DNA from: Patescibacteria group bacterium
GTDB lineage: Bacteria; Patescibacteriota; Saccharimonadia; Saccharimonadales; Saccharimonadaceae
NCBI GenBank assembly: GCA_030156575.1
Contig: JASGMG010000004.1
Coordinates: forward strand, 1-32,067
Reading direction: 5' to 3'
DNA: 32,067 nucleotides
Under the pieces are notes generated by a model. The model saw nothing but the letters and a program-made list of their open reading frames with translations, was not told where the DNA came from and searched no databases. This document shows, one piece after another, positions 24,954-32,066 of this stretch; the stretch's first letter is position 1, and each line of letters begins with the position of its first letter. A program made the position numbers and the translations under genes.

Positions 24954-25313
24954 TCATAATAAGTCCGTAACACGCTCAATTGCAATTCTATCTTTAGCAT
25001 TATTGTCATAGTTTTCAGTATGACTGCCTATAGTTAAGAAAGTAATTTCATCCCCATTAACTGCAAACCATATTCTTGGCCACTGGTTAGGTTTCAATCC
25101 TTGTACAATAGCCTCCACCTTCCAAATTTCCCATGTTTGGCTTTGATATACTCTGTGTATTTTTCCAGGTGCAATTATATCGTCAGGGTTTATTGGATCG
25201 AACTGCTTCGCTAACAGCTTCTTGATAGCATTAAAACCCGCTAATGCAGGTTTCTGTTTTTTACAGAAATGTTTAAACTCTTTGCTGAAAGCATTATGCT
25301 CTAGCCATAACAT
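24954..25313 (-). CDS. RelE/HigB-like toxin candidate paired with a Panacea antitoxin
   Basis: About 119 residues from the chosen Met (codon at 25313). The N-terminal part is helical and basic (FSKEFKHFCKKQKPALAGFNAIKKLL). The second half, PRIWFAVNGDEITFLTIGSHTENYD, has the strand pattern of RelE/ParE-fold toxins, whose members cut mRNA on the ribosome or block gyrase. The similarity is by pattern only and the catalytic residues are not certain. The reading frame overlaps the upstream antitoxin gene by 20 bases, with GGGGA 13 bases before the ATG. A start at 25349 is also possible. The long open frame to 25397 lies inside the antitoxin gene and is unlikely to be used. Confidence 0.6.
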   Translation of the reverse strand: MLWLEHNAFSKEFKHFCKKQKPALAGFNAIKKLLAKQFDPINPDDIIAPGKIHRVYQSQTWEIWKVEAIVQGLKPNQWPRIWFAVNGDEITFLTIGSHTENYDNNAKDRIAIERVTDLL

Positions 25314-25803
25314 CGCTAAAATCTGTTCCCCTGTAATACGCAAGATCATACAGTATTTCTTCGCTCGGGTCTGTAGCAATGTATGGAGCTTCACCATGCG
25401 TAAGATCTTCTAGTTGCTTGCCGGATAACCCACCGTACCTTTTTATAACTCTATCCAATATTGACAACTCATCGTCACTAAAGATTGTTATGTCCGGCAA
25501 GCTTAAACATTCGAACACCTCAGTAGGAGAATAGTTAGCACCACTTTCTACACTATACTTTTTTAATTTACCTTTTTTTTCTAATCTACTAACTACCTCC
25601 ATAAAGCCTCTAGGAACTGGACCCATTTTCCAGGCTTCATATTTGTCTCCAGTTATACTTTTACTAGATTCTTTATATTCATAGTTATCAAAATCTGCAT
25701 AATACAACAACTTCGCTAGTTTTTTCTTACCCTTAAGAGGTCCACCTACACCGTTGCATAGATAGAGAATAGCGTTCTCGTACTTGTTTTTATCTACAGT
25801 CAT
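25294..25803 (-). CDS. Panacea-domain (SocA/DUF4065-like) antitoxin
   Basis: The 169-residue protein has the Panacea pattern: KYENAILYLCN at the start, KGKKKLAKLLYYADFDNYEYKESSKSITGDKYEAWKMGPVPRGF cut at its core by the conserved KLLYYAD and Y.AWK.GPVP, and a C-terminal helical part with LEDLTHGEAPY. Panacea antitoxins are known to neutralise many unrelated toxins encoded next door. The ribosome site AGAGGG stands 8-9 bases before the ATG. The next gene downstream overlaps its last codons, so the order is antitoxin then toxin. A promoter with a flanking inverted repeat lies upstream and may be the site of autoregulation. Confidence 0.83.
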   Translation of the reverse strand: MTVDKNKYENAILYLCNGVGGPLKGKKKLAKLLYYADFDNYEYKESSKSITGDKYEAWKMGPVPRGFMEVVSRLEKKGKLKKYSVESGANYSPTEVFECLSLPDITIFSDDELSILDRVIKRYGGLSGKQLEDLTHGEAPYIATDPSEEILYDLAYYRGTDFSDVMARA

Positions 25804-25876
25804 ATCTTTACCCTCTTGTTATAACATCTTTTTGTATATTTTAAAAATAGCTTCCGGTTGAAATGTACAATTATAC

Positions 25877-25924
25877 ACCTCTATTGTAGTGGTTCTATAG
25901 TGTTGTGTAAATAGCATTAGAGGT
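25877..25924 (-). promoter_or_regulatory. Promoter and candidate operator of the toxin-antitoxin pair
   Basis: Minus strand TTTACA (25906-25911), 17 bases, TACAAT (25883-25888). The arms ACCTCTA (25877-25883) and TAGAGGT (25918-25924) form an inverted repeat that brackets the promoter, a layout that suits a repressor bound by two half-sites. The arms are short, so chance is possible. Confidence 0.5.
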
Positions 25925-26002
25925 ATTAACAAGCTTTAATATGCAAAATGATAGTTATTTGCTCTCAACTAATGTCGTAGTGCACTAATTGGACGTATGG
26001 AT

Positions 26003-26470
26003 TCAAGAGAATTTATCTGTTATTTTTCGCTTTCCAAAACGAAAAACTTCCATTAAAGCACAGCCCTTATCAACAAGCATAATCACATAAACCTCCTTAT
26101 GTAAGGACGGAAATATAGTAATAGGCCACATATGCTTCTTTATAATAGCCTCTTCTTTTTTATTTAAAATAAAATATTTCTTTGCATTATTTAAAGCAAT
26201 CCTAGGGTGTTTCACAGCGTGTATATTTTTAATTCCAGTTTCATGCCAATTATATAAAAAGAAATCGTGTAATAAACCACCCCTTGCAGCTGACCTATAA
26301 TCAAAGCCTAAACGTTTACAAATTAAATAACTTACAAAAGATACATTAAAGCAATGATTAAGACAGCTTACATCAGCATGTTGAGGTAAATCACTCATAG
26401 ACCATAAAACCTCTTCACTAACTAAATCACATATACAATCCATGTATTCGTCAATAACAACTTCTTTCAT
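26003..26470 (-). CDS. HD-domain phosphohydrolase
   Basis: A 155-residue single-domain HD-superfamily protein. The likely metal ligands are H39, H68-D69 in RGGLLHDFFLYNW, H88 in KHPRIALNNA, and a late Asp in VIMLVDKGCALMEVF. It is a bare HD domain, without nucleotide-binding or signalling extensions. Substrate unknown; HD enzymes act on nucleotides, cyclic nucleotides or phosphate esters. It ends the rnhA - KwaB-like - HD operon, starting 5 bases after its neighbour with AGAGG upstream. It is unrelated in sequence to the HD gene at 1071..1706. Stop codon TGA. Confidence 0.75.
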   Translation of the reverse strand: MKEVVIDEYMDCICDLVSEEVLWSMSDLPQHADVSCLNHCFNVSFVSYLICKRLGFDYRSAARGGLLHDFFLYNWHETGIKNIHAVKHPRIALNNAKKYFILNKKEEAIIKKHMWPITIFPSLHKEVYVIMLVDKGCALMEVFRFGKRKITDKFS

Positions 26471-26475
26471 TATGA

Positions 26476-27453
26476 CTAACCTCTTGGGGGTTCGCCTTCT
26501 GGATCATCAAGCAATTTTTTAGATTTAACTTCATATCTGTGTCCTGTAATTTCACTAGTGACATAATCCTCGTTGATTAGATTAACGAATACATCCAAAT
26601 CATTACCGTCCATAATTATTATCGCACCAGCATCGTCAGTCATTAGCTCAAGTTGCATATTGTCAGCATATTCAATTACCTGCTCTTGAGTAACCCCTCC
26701 AACCTCAATCTTCTGTAATTTATTAACAGTTTTTTTGCGTTCACGAACCAATGACTGTAAATCCATACCATCAGGAAAACTAAGTTTAAATTGTTTTTCA
26801 ATCTCGGAAACCTTTTGATCGGCTAAAGCTTGTTTCTTGTAATCATAATTAAATAATCTCTCAAATTTGCTTTGGTTAAACACAAAAATGTCATTATTTA
26901 TAATCAATACTTGGTTATCTGGCGGAACTTTTAAACCAACTTCAGCCTGAAAGGCACCAAACTTACCATCACGAAATTCCCACGCCGTTGAACCTTTTAA
27001 AACCTGTCCCTGGGAAATTTGTTTAATTGCATAAAAAGGTTTATTTGATGAATCCTTATAAGTAAACCTAGCCAAGATACCTTTTATACGCTTAAACTCA
27101 TGTTCTTGCTCGCTAAATTCGACTATATCACTACGTTGGTGTTCTATTAAATTAAGTAATGTCTCTGCTCGACCAACTTTTTCCAATTCTGTTCGTAACA
27201 ATACATTATCTTCACCTTCAGATAGCTCAAAGTCTCTAACAGACAACCCCGTACCAGCTCCCATAGTTACAAAGTTTATTAAATCATATAAGAACAAAGG
27301 TTTTATCTGCGAATTCAGTTCACTACTAAAACTGGTTGTATAAGGCGTGTAATGTTTATTAAACAAAAAGAACTCAACATCCAATTCTTTTTTGATACCA
27401 TCTACATTATTTGCCCACAAAAAAATATCAGTTGATTCATTTTTCTCTTCCAT
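26476..27453 (-). CDS. KwaB-like (DUF4868) protein, possible anti-phage effector
   Basis: A soluble 325-residue protein. The middle (about 155-235) reads QGQVLKGSTAW..., VLIINNDIFVFNQSKFERLFNY and EKQFKLSFPDGMDLQSLV, and the end YVTSEITGHRYEVKSKKLLDD is the typical closing segment of DUF4868 proteins, the family of KwaB from the Kiwa phage-defence system. This is recognition from pattern, not a search. The membrane partner KwaA is not in the window, so a classical Kiwa pair is absent. It starts one base after the rnhA stop with GAAGGA as ribosome site and is followed after 5 bases by the HD gene. A role in defence or nucleic-acid metabolism is inferred. Confidence 0.65.
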   Translation of the reverse strand: MEEKNESTDIFLWANNVDGIKKELDVEFFLFNKHYTPYTTSFSSELNSQIKPLFLYDLINFVTMGAGTGLSVRDFELSEGEDNVLLRTELEKVGRAETLLNLIEHQRSDIVEFSEQEHEFKRIKGILARFTYKDSSNKPFYAIKQISQGQVLKGSTAWEFRDGKFGAFQAEVGLKVPPDNQVLIINNDIFVFNQSKFERLFNYDYKKQALADQKVSEIEKQFKLSFPDGMDLQSLVRERKKTVNKLQKIEVGGVTQEQVIEYADNMQLELMTDDAGAIIIMDGNDLDVFVNLINEDYVTSEITGHRYEVKSKKLLDDPEGEPPRG

Positions 27454-27454
27454 T

Positions 27455-27892
27455 TTATAATCCTTCTTCTATATAACCAGTTAATTTTTCTTCTCGAGCC
27501 TTATTCGCCCAAATATCAGCAAGCTCATTGTTGTTATTGCCATTATGTCCTCGAACCCAGATTAATTTAGCTTTTGATTCTTTATATAGACCACAAAGCT
27601 CTATTACAATATCTAAATTCTTGATTTCGCCACTTTTCTTCTTCCAACCATTAGCTTCCCACGATATAGCCCATTTCGTAATAACATTTATCCAAAATTC
27701 GCTATCACTATAAATCTCACACTCATTACCATTAGCATCCGCTAACGCAGCAATCATGGCAAGACCCTCCATACGTATATTGGTTGAGTCGATTTCATGT
27801 CCCACAATAGCAGGTTTATCATTTTTTATTACAGCAAACCCACCTGGGCCAGGGTTAGGGCTACAACTACCATCAGTAAAATAAGTTATCAT
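27455..27892 (-). CDS. rnhA: Ribonuclease HI
   Basis: Cuts the RNA strand of RNA-DNA hybrids. The 145-residue protein has the four carboxylates D7 (in YFTDGSCSPNPGPGGFA), E42 (RMEGLAMIAAL), D63 (IYSDSEFW) and D126 (NELADIWANKAR), and the flexible-loop H116 (WVRGHNGN). The length is normal. AGGTAAGT precedes the ATG. It heads an operon with the KwaB-like and HD genes (gaps of 1 and 5 bases), which is an unusual setting for a housekeeping RNase H and suggests a role tied to those two genes as well. Confidence 0.92.
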   Translation of the reverse strand: MITYFTDGSCSPNPGPGGFAVIKNDKPAIVGHEIDSTNIRMEGLAMIAALADANGNECEIYSDSEFWINVITKWAISWEANGWKKKSGEIKNLDIVIELCGLYKESKAKLIWVRGHNGNNNNELADIWANKAREEKLTGYIEEGL

Positions 27893-27925
27893 ACTTACCT
27901 ATTCTACTATACAAACTCTATTTGC

Positions 27926-27955
27926 TTGAAATTATTATGCTTATTAGTGCATAAT
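27926..27955 (+). promoter_or_regulatory. Promoter of the small Lys-rich ORF, within a divergent region
   Basis: TTGAAA (27926-27931), 18 bases, CATAAT (27950-27955). The inverted repeat ATTATGC/GCATAAT (27934-27940 and 27949-27955) overlaps it. Confidence 0.45.
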
Positions 27956-27980
27956 AGATAATGAACTAGAAAGGAAACTT

Positions 27981-28046
27981 ATGAGTAAAGGTCAAGATAA
28001 ACGAAAAGAGAAGAAAAAGCCAAAAAAAGCAAAAACAGCCCTATAA
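27981..28046 (+). CDS. Small Lys-rich ORF of 21 codons
   Basis: The only plus-strand gene after 12 kb. It begins MSKGQDKRKE, is more than half Lys/Arg, and ends KTAL. Support is strong for so small a gene: a promoter, the ribosome site AAAGGA 5-6 bases before the ATG, and a 13-bp-stem terminator starting 2 bases after the stop. The MSKGQDK opening recalls a widespread class of tiny basic hypothetical proteins, but that is from memory and no function is known. RNA or nucleic-acid binding is possible from charge alone. Confidence 0.6.
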   Translation: MSKGQDKRKEKKKPKKAKTAL

Positions 28047-28047
28047 A

Positions 28048-28090
28048 AACAACAGAGACGCAAAGTAAAACGTCTCTGTTGTTCTTTTAC
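28048..28090. terminator. Bidirectional terminator between the small ORF and glyS
   Basis: A perfect 13-bp stem AACAACAGAGACG/CGTCTCTGTTGTT (28048-28060, 28071-28083) with a 10-base loop. CTTTT follows on the plus strand and GTTTTTAT on the minus strand, so it can end both the small ORF and the glyS transcript. Confidence 0.88.
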
Positions 28091-28104
28091 AAAACTATAT
28101 TACT

Positions 28105-29466
28105 TTATAAATCACTAATTGCAATTCGTTTTTGCTTAGTTGTGTCACGATCACGGATTGTAACTGTGCCATCTTCTAAGGTCTCAAAATCAACCACAAC
28201 ACAATACGGTGTACCAATTTCGTCCTGACGACGATAACGCTTGCCTATGTTACCATTATCATCCCATTCACAATTAAATCTTTCCTTTAATAGATCATAA
28301 ACCTCACGAGATTTAGCTACCAGCTCCGGCTTATTCTTAAGTAGCGGAAAAATAGCATATTTAACAGGCGCAAGATCATATGATAACTTAAGCACAGTTC
28401 GCTTTTCACCATTTTCAAGCTCTTGTTCTTCATAAGCATCTGACATAAACGCAAGGAACATTCGTCCAAGACCAGCTGAAGTTTCAAGAATCCAAGGAAT
28501 ATATTTATCACCGGTACTGGGGTCGCGATATGACAAATCAATACCAGAAAACTTCGAATGCTGAGACAAATCATAATCTGTACGATCGTGAACACCTTCC
28601 ATTTCATCAAACCCATAAGACGGATAGTTGTACTCTATATCCCAAGCATCAGAAGCATAGAAAACAAGATTTTCATGCTGTTTCCAACGCAGATTACCCT
28701 CTTTTATACCCATCTTAACATACCAATCCCAACGGGCTTGCTTTATTTTTTCATAAGCTTCTTTGTTTTCATTTGGCCTAACGAAAAACTGAGTATCAGC
28801 TTGTTCAAATTCACGAGTTCGGAAAAGAAAATTGCGAGGAGAGATTTCATTTCGAAATGCCTTACCTATTTGAGCGATGCCAAATGGGATTTTAGCACGA
28901 GTTGTATCAACTATATTTTTAAAATTCAAATAAATTCCCTGACAAGCTTCACCTGGCAAATATACAGGCTGTTCATCTTCCCCAAGAAAGTTTCCCATAT
29001 TCGTCTTAACTAATAGATTAAAAGCATGAACTGGAGTAAAATCACTCGATTTACATTTAGAACATTTAATCTTACCTTTATTCTCATCAAATAATTTATT
29101 TAGCTGTTCATCTGACATTTTCTCATCGGCAGTAACACCTATAGCTTCAAGTTCTTTATCAACACGAATACGAGTATTGCATTTTTTACATTCAGAGAGT
29201 GGATCAGAAAAACCGCTAGTATGTCCAGACGCATCCCAAACTCTAGGATCCTTAAACATTGCCGAGTCAAGACCAAAATAGTCTTCTCGCATTTGCACAT
29301 TTTCTTTCCACCAAGCCTTTTTTATATTATTTAAAAGCTCAACTCCGTATGGGCCAAAATCATACATCCCAGCCATACCACCATAGATTTCACTACCTTG
29401 ATATACAAAACCACGTCGTTTAGCTAGTGATACAATTGCTTCCATTTTTTCATTTTTACTTCCCAT
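28105..29466 (-). CDS. glyS: Glycyl-tRNA synthetase, single-chain (alpha2) class II type
   Basis: Charges tRNA-Gly. The 453-residue protein opens with GFVYQGSEIYGGMAGMYDFGPYGVEL, the GlyRS motif-1 region. A zinc-ribbon insert has CKKCNTR and CSKCKSSD. Motif 2 is AFRNEISPRNFLFRTREFEQADTQFF and motif 3 is SAGLGRMFLAF. The anticodon-binding domain fills the last 110 residues. This is the dimeric type of eukaryotes, archaea and some bacteria, not the alpha2-beta2 type. A TGTTATAAT box 10 bases before the ATG predicts a leader of about 4 bases. It is transcribed apart from recO, which lies 34 bases upstream. Confidence 0.95.
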   Translation of the reverse strand: MGSKNEKMEAIVSLAKRRGFVYQGSEIYGGMAGMYDFGPYGVELLNNIKKAWWKENVQMREDYFGLDSAMFKDPRVWDASGHTSGFSDPLSECKKCNTRIRVDKELEAIGVTADEKMSDEQLNKLFDENKGKIKCSKCKSSDFTPVHAFNLLVKTNMGNFLGEDEQPVYLPGEACQGIYLNFKNIVDTTRAKIPFGIAQIGKAFRNEISPRNFLFRTREFEQADTQFFVRPNENKEAYEKIKQARWDWYVKMGIKEGNLRWKQHENLVFYASDAWDIEYNYPSYGFDEMEGVHDRTDYDLSQHSKFSGIDLSYRDPSTGDKYIPWILETSAGLGRMFLAFMSDAYEEQELENGEKRTVLKLSYDLAPVKYAIFPLLKNKPELVAKSREVYDLLKERFNCEWDDNGNIGKRYRRQDEIGTPYCVVVDFETLEDGTVTIRDRDTTKQKRIAISDL

Positions 29467-29476
29467 AATATCTGTT

Positions 29477-29485
29477 ATTATAACA
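29477..29485 (-). promoter_or_regulatory. Extended -10 promoter of glyS
   Basis: TGTTATAAT on the minus strand, 10 bases before the ATG at 29466, predicting a nearly leaderless mRNA. No Shine-Dalgarno is seen. Confidence 0.6.
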
Positions 29486-29500
29486 CAACTTTATTAGTGT

Positions 29501-30175
29501 TTATATCGCAGCATGCTCACGAGCAACAGATAAACAGTCATTAATAATATCGTCTATTCCACCAATTTGAGATATAACAACTATCGATCTTGTAGCCATT
29601 AATCTTAATAACTTAATATGGCTAGACGCCAACTCACCACAACTAACCATTCTTAAACCTTTATCAGCTACATCATATCGATAAGCCTCATCAACAGATA
29701 ACTTCTCGCCATCTGTATCGTGCCATAAGCTTAACTCATAACCCATCAAAGCCGAATATCGCAAATAAAACCACGCTTGTATAGTCTCTAAGCGTATGAG
29801 CAACTTATCTAAGCTAGCTAAGACCTCCGCGAGTAAATCATACCATTCCGAGCCATCGACCATCTCACTAGCTTTAGAGACAAGTCTTATTGCAGTATAT
29901 GCAAATTGCATTCTGTCATAATCTTTCATAATATGACAATAAAAGCATACTAATCTAGCTGAAGTTAATAGTCCCAATTCACTCTTTCCTTTATTGATTA
30001 CAACATCACAAACCGCAAATAACTCAATCCCGCCAGCTAATCGACTCTTCTCGCGACGAACACCACGTACAATCACACTACACTTACCATTAGGTGTTAA
30101 CAACTGCAATATTCTATCTGCTTCGCCATAATTAGTACGTCGTAATACAATAGCGTGCGTCCTAGTAGCCTTCAT
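29501..30175 (-). CDS. recO: DNA repair protein RecO
   Basis: Loads RecA onto SSB-coated DNA together with RecR. The 224-residue protein has an N-terminal OB fold with the family opening THAIVLRRTNYGEADRILQLLTPNGKCSVIVRGVRREKSRLAGGIELF, then an all-helical domain. The four-Cys zinc site of some RecO proteins is not seen. The ATG overlaps the stop of the receiver gene (ATGA-type, 4 bases), so RecO is translationally coupled to a two-component system, which is unusual for this housekeeping gene. Confidence 0.88.
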   Translation of the reverse strand: MKATRTHAIVLRRTNYGEADRILQLLTPNGKCSVIVRGVRREKSRLAGGIELFAVCDVVINKGKSELGLLTSARLVCFYCHIMKDYDRMQFAYTAIRLVSKASEMVDGSEWYDLLAEVLASLDKLLIRLETIQAWFYLRYSALMGYELSLWHDTDGEKLSVDEAYRYDVADKGLRMVSCGELASSHIKLLRLMATRSIVVISQIGGIDDIINDCLSVAREHAAI

Positions 30176-30543
30176 AAGAATATCCCATCTAAGACTTTTA
30201 CTAAATCGTCCGGTTTCATAGTAGTTTTATCAATAATCTGATCAACTCCATAAGACTTTAAATTATCAATGGATAACTCACCTGCTAAATTAGTACACAA
30301 AATAACTGGTATACTGCCAGTATCTGTATATAATTGCAGTTCATGTAGCAAAGCAAAAGCAGTGTCGCCAGTTAATAAGACATCTAAAACTATAGCATCT
30401 GGACAATAATCATCAATTGCTCGAATAGCCGCAGCTGCATCCAAAGTAATCCGTGATTCATATCCTGCGATACTTAAAACACGCGAATATTGCTCGGCCA
30501 ACCATACATCATCTTCAACAATTAGAATAGAAAAAGGTTTCAT
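30172..30543 (-). CDS. Receiver-only response regulator
   Basis: A 123-residue CheY-like protein made of a single receiver domain. The acidic pocket is E10-D11-D12, the phospho-acceptor is D54 in DAIVLDVLL, the switch Thr is in VILCTNL, and a Lys lies in QIIDKTTMKP. No output domain follows, so it must act by protein contact. It overlaps the histidine kinase gene by 4 bases on one side and recO by 4 bases on the other, in a tight three-gene operon. Confidence 0.88.
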   Translation of the reverse strand: MKPFSILIVEDDVWLAEQYSRVLSIAGYESRITLDAAAAIRAIDDYCPDAIVLDVLLTGDTAFALLHELQLYTDTGSIPVILCTNLAGELSIDNLKSYGVDQIIDKTTMKPDDLVKVLDGIFL

Positions 30544-31280
30544 AACAAGCTTAATTGACTAGACGCTTGTAAATCTACGTAAAAAGTTGCACCATCACGA
30601 TGCCTAGTTACTCCAATTTTTCCATCCATAGCATTTGCAAATTGACCAGCAATATATAATCCGAGCCCACTACTTTGAGGTCTGGCTTGTATGGGCATCG
30701 GTGCAATAGTTAACTTATCCTTCAAAGATCTCATAATTCCATTCGGGATAATGGGGCCATAGTCTCGCACCCCTAGTCTTATTGTTTTACCAAAATTTAA
30801 CGATTTAATTTGAATTTTTAATATAGATTTATTATCTGAATAATGAAGAGCATTGTCGCTAAAATTAATTATAATACGTCTCAACAAATCACGATTTGCC
30901 ACCAGTAACAATGGTTGTTTACGTGATATTAACTTTATACTTCGATTACGAGCTTTAAATAGTGGTGTTAATTCATGAATAACATCTTCACATAATTGTC
31001 TTGGATTTATCGGCTCTAATTCAAAAAGAGCATCAGTTAAACGTACCGATCGAGTTAAATCGTTAGTTAAGCGCAAGCCCCTTTCACTAGTTAAACTAAT
31101 TTGTCTCAACATTCGTTGTTTTTCATCATCAGATGTATCGCTATTTTCTAACATTAATGATAACTGGCGAATTAAAGATAATGGAGATTTTAGCTCATGT
31201 GCAGCGGCTATAATCGAGGACAAACCATCGACAAATGGTCCATCTAATAGCTGCTCGTGCTCCCCCATTGTTGCACTCAT
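30540..31280 (-). CDS. Soluble sensor histidine kinase
   Basis: A HisKA-HATPase_c kinase without membrane helix or input domain, about 246 residues. The H-box is AAHELKSPLSLIRQLS with the phospho-His near residue 28, the N-box NFSDNALHYSD, G1 VRDYGP and G2 SSGLGLYIAGQF. The signal must come from a partner or from the N-terminal 20 residues. Three candidate Met codons lie at 31286, 31280 and 31268. The promoter predicts transcription from about 31283, inside the first of these, so 31280 (leader of 3 bases) is chosen; 31268 is also possible. It is the first gene of the kinase-receiver-recO operon. Confidence 0.85.
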   Translation of the reverse strand: MSATMGEHEQLLDGPFVDGLSSIIAAAHELKSPLSLIRQLSLMLENSDTSDDEKQRMLRQISLTSERGLRLTNDLTRSVRLTDALFELEPINPRQLCEDVIHELTPLFKARNRSIKLISRKQPLLLVANRDLLRRIIINFSDNALHYSDNKSILKIQIKSLNFGKTIRLGVRDYGPIIPNGIMRSLKDKLTIAPMPIQARPQSSGLGLYIAGQFANAMDGKIGVTRHRDGATFYVDLQASSQLSLL

Positions 31281-31289
31281 ATACATTAT

Positions 31290-31317
31290 ATTATAACAAA
31301 TCGAGACTTATTTACAA
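31290..31317 (-). promoter_or_regulatory. Promoter of the kinase-receiver-recO operon
   Basis: Minus strand TTGTAA (31312-31317), 16 bases, extended -10 TGTTATAAT (TATAAT at 31290-31295). Predicted transcription start about 31283. Confidence 0.65.
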
Positions 31318-31364
31318 ACAGCACTCATTATTAATAAATTAAGAATCAAAGAAATAAAGTAATT

Positions 31365-32066
31365 TTAATTCCCTAAACATCTAACCGAAAAACCGAAAGC
31401 CTTGGTGAGTGTAGGACGACTCACAGTCGTGTAACTAGATGATAAGTTACGGCTCCAAGCACTAACGCTCGACTCTGAGCTAGACCACAAGAAGGCGCTC
31501 GACGACAGAAGACCGAACGATCCAGAGCCACTCCGGTAGCCGGCAAGCGGTATATTCAACCCAGAAGTTCCACCAACTTCCATTTGAGCACCTTGATCAG
31601 TCCCTCTCCAGTCCGTGGCGTCAGCTTGCGCTTGTGTCATCCCCAATTGCATCTCTAATATCTTTATCTCATTATCACTTGGTACATGTGACCCAGTAGG
31701 ACAAATACCTTGGGCTCCTTCTGTGGTTGAGTAGTTCATAGCTTCATCCCATTGGTATAAGGCTCCATAGGTTGTACAGTTAGCTTCGTCATTGTTATAA
31801 CAATACTTTTCTATGGTTGAGTTGTTTATTTGTTCTGTTATACCAGTTACCATAGCACCAACATTGAGGTTTTTCTTTGCCCAGGTTTGGGTGCCTATGG
31901 TTATCCAATCAGGATCTTCAATTTGCGTTGTGGGTGAACTAGCTTGTGTGCCTGTATAGTTACCCGTGCCAGTTACCACTACCTTTATGTATTTAGCTAC
32001 TTCATTTGAAGTTAGGGTGTAGGTGCTACTAGTAGCACCTACTATGTTTTCATAAGTACCATCTGA
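31365..32066 (-). CDS. FISUMP-domain surface protein, C-terminal part (5' end outside window)
   Basis: The frame is open to the right edge with no stop, so the gene starts beyond the window; a GTG at 31979 is internal. The first 40 visible residues (NIVGATSSTYTLTSNEVAKYIKVVVTG and NYTGTQ) look like a bacterial Ig-like repeat of secreted proteins. Then DPDWITIGTQTWAKKNLNVG, YGALYQWDEAM, GICPTGSHVPSDNEI, and the closing FLWSSSES...AFGFSVRCLGN are the FISUMP (TIGR02145) domain, related to C-type-lectin-like folds. The likely place is the cell surface, with a role in binding or attachment. Its codons and base composition are more GC-rich than its neighbours, which hints at recent acquisition. Confidence 0.83.
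   Translation of the reverse strand, partial: SDGTYENIVGATSSTYTLTSNEVAKYIKVVVTGTGNYTGTQASSPTTQIEDPDWITIGTQTWAKKNLNVGAMVTGITEQINNSTIEKYCYNNDEANCTTYGALYQWDEAMNYSTTEGAQGICPTGSHVPSDNEIKILEMQLGMTQAQADATDWRGTDQGAQMEVGGTSGLNIPLAGYRSGSGSFGLLSSSAFLWSSSESSVSAWSRNLSSSYTTVSRPTLTKAFGFSVRCLGN

Noticed and set aside
25314-25397. N-terminal extension of the toxin ORF to 25397
   Set aside because: It would overlap the antitoxin gene by over 100 bases and has no ribosome site; the start at 25313 fits better.
28558-29013. 151-residue plus-strand ORF inside glyS
   Set aside because: It lies wholly opposite a strongly recognised essential gene and has no start signals.
31365-31560. Variable region of a diversity-generating retroelement
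   Set aside because: No reverse transcriptase or template repeat is in the window; kept only as a question in the FISUMP finding.
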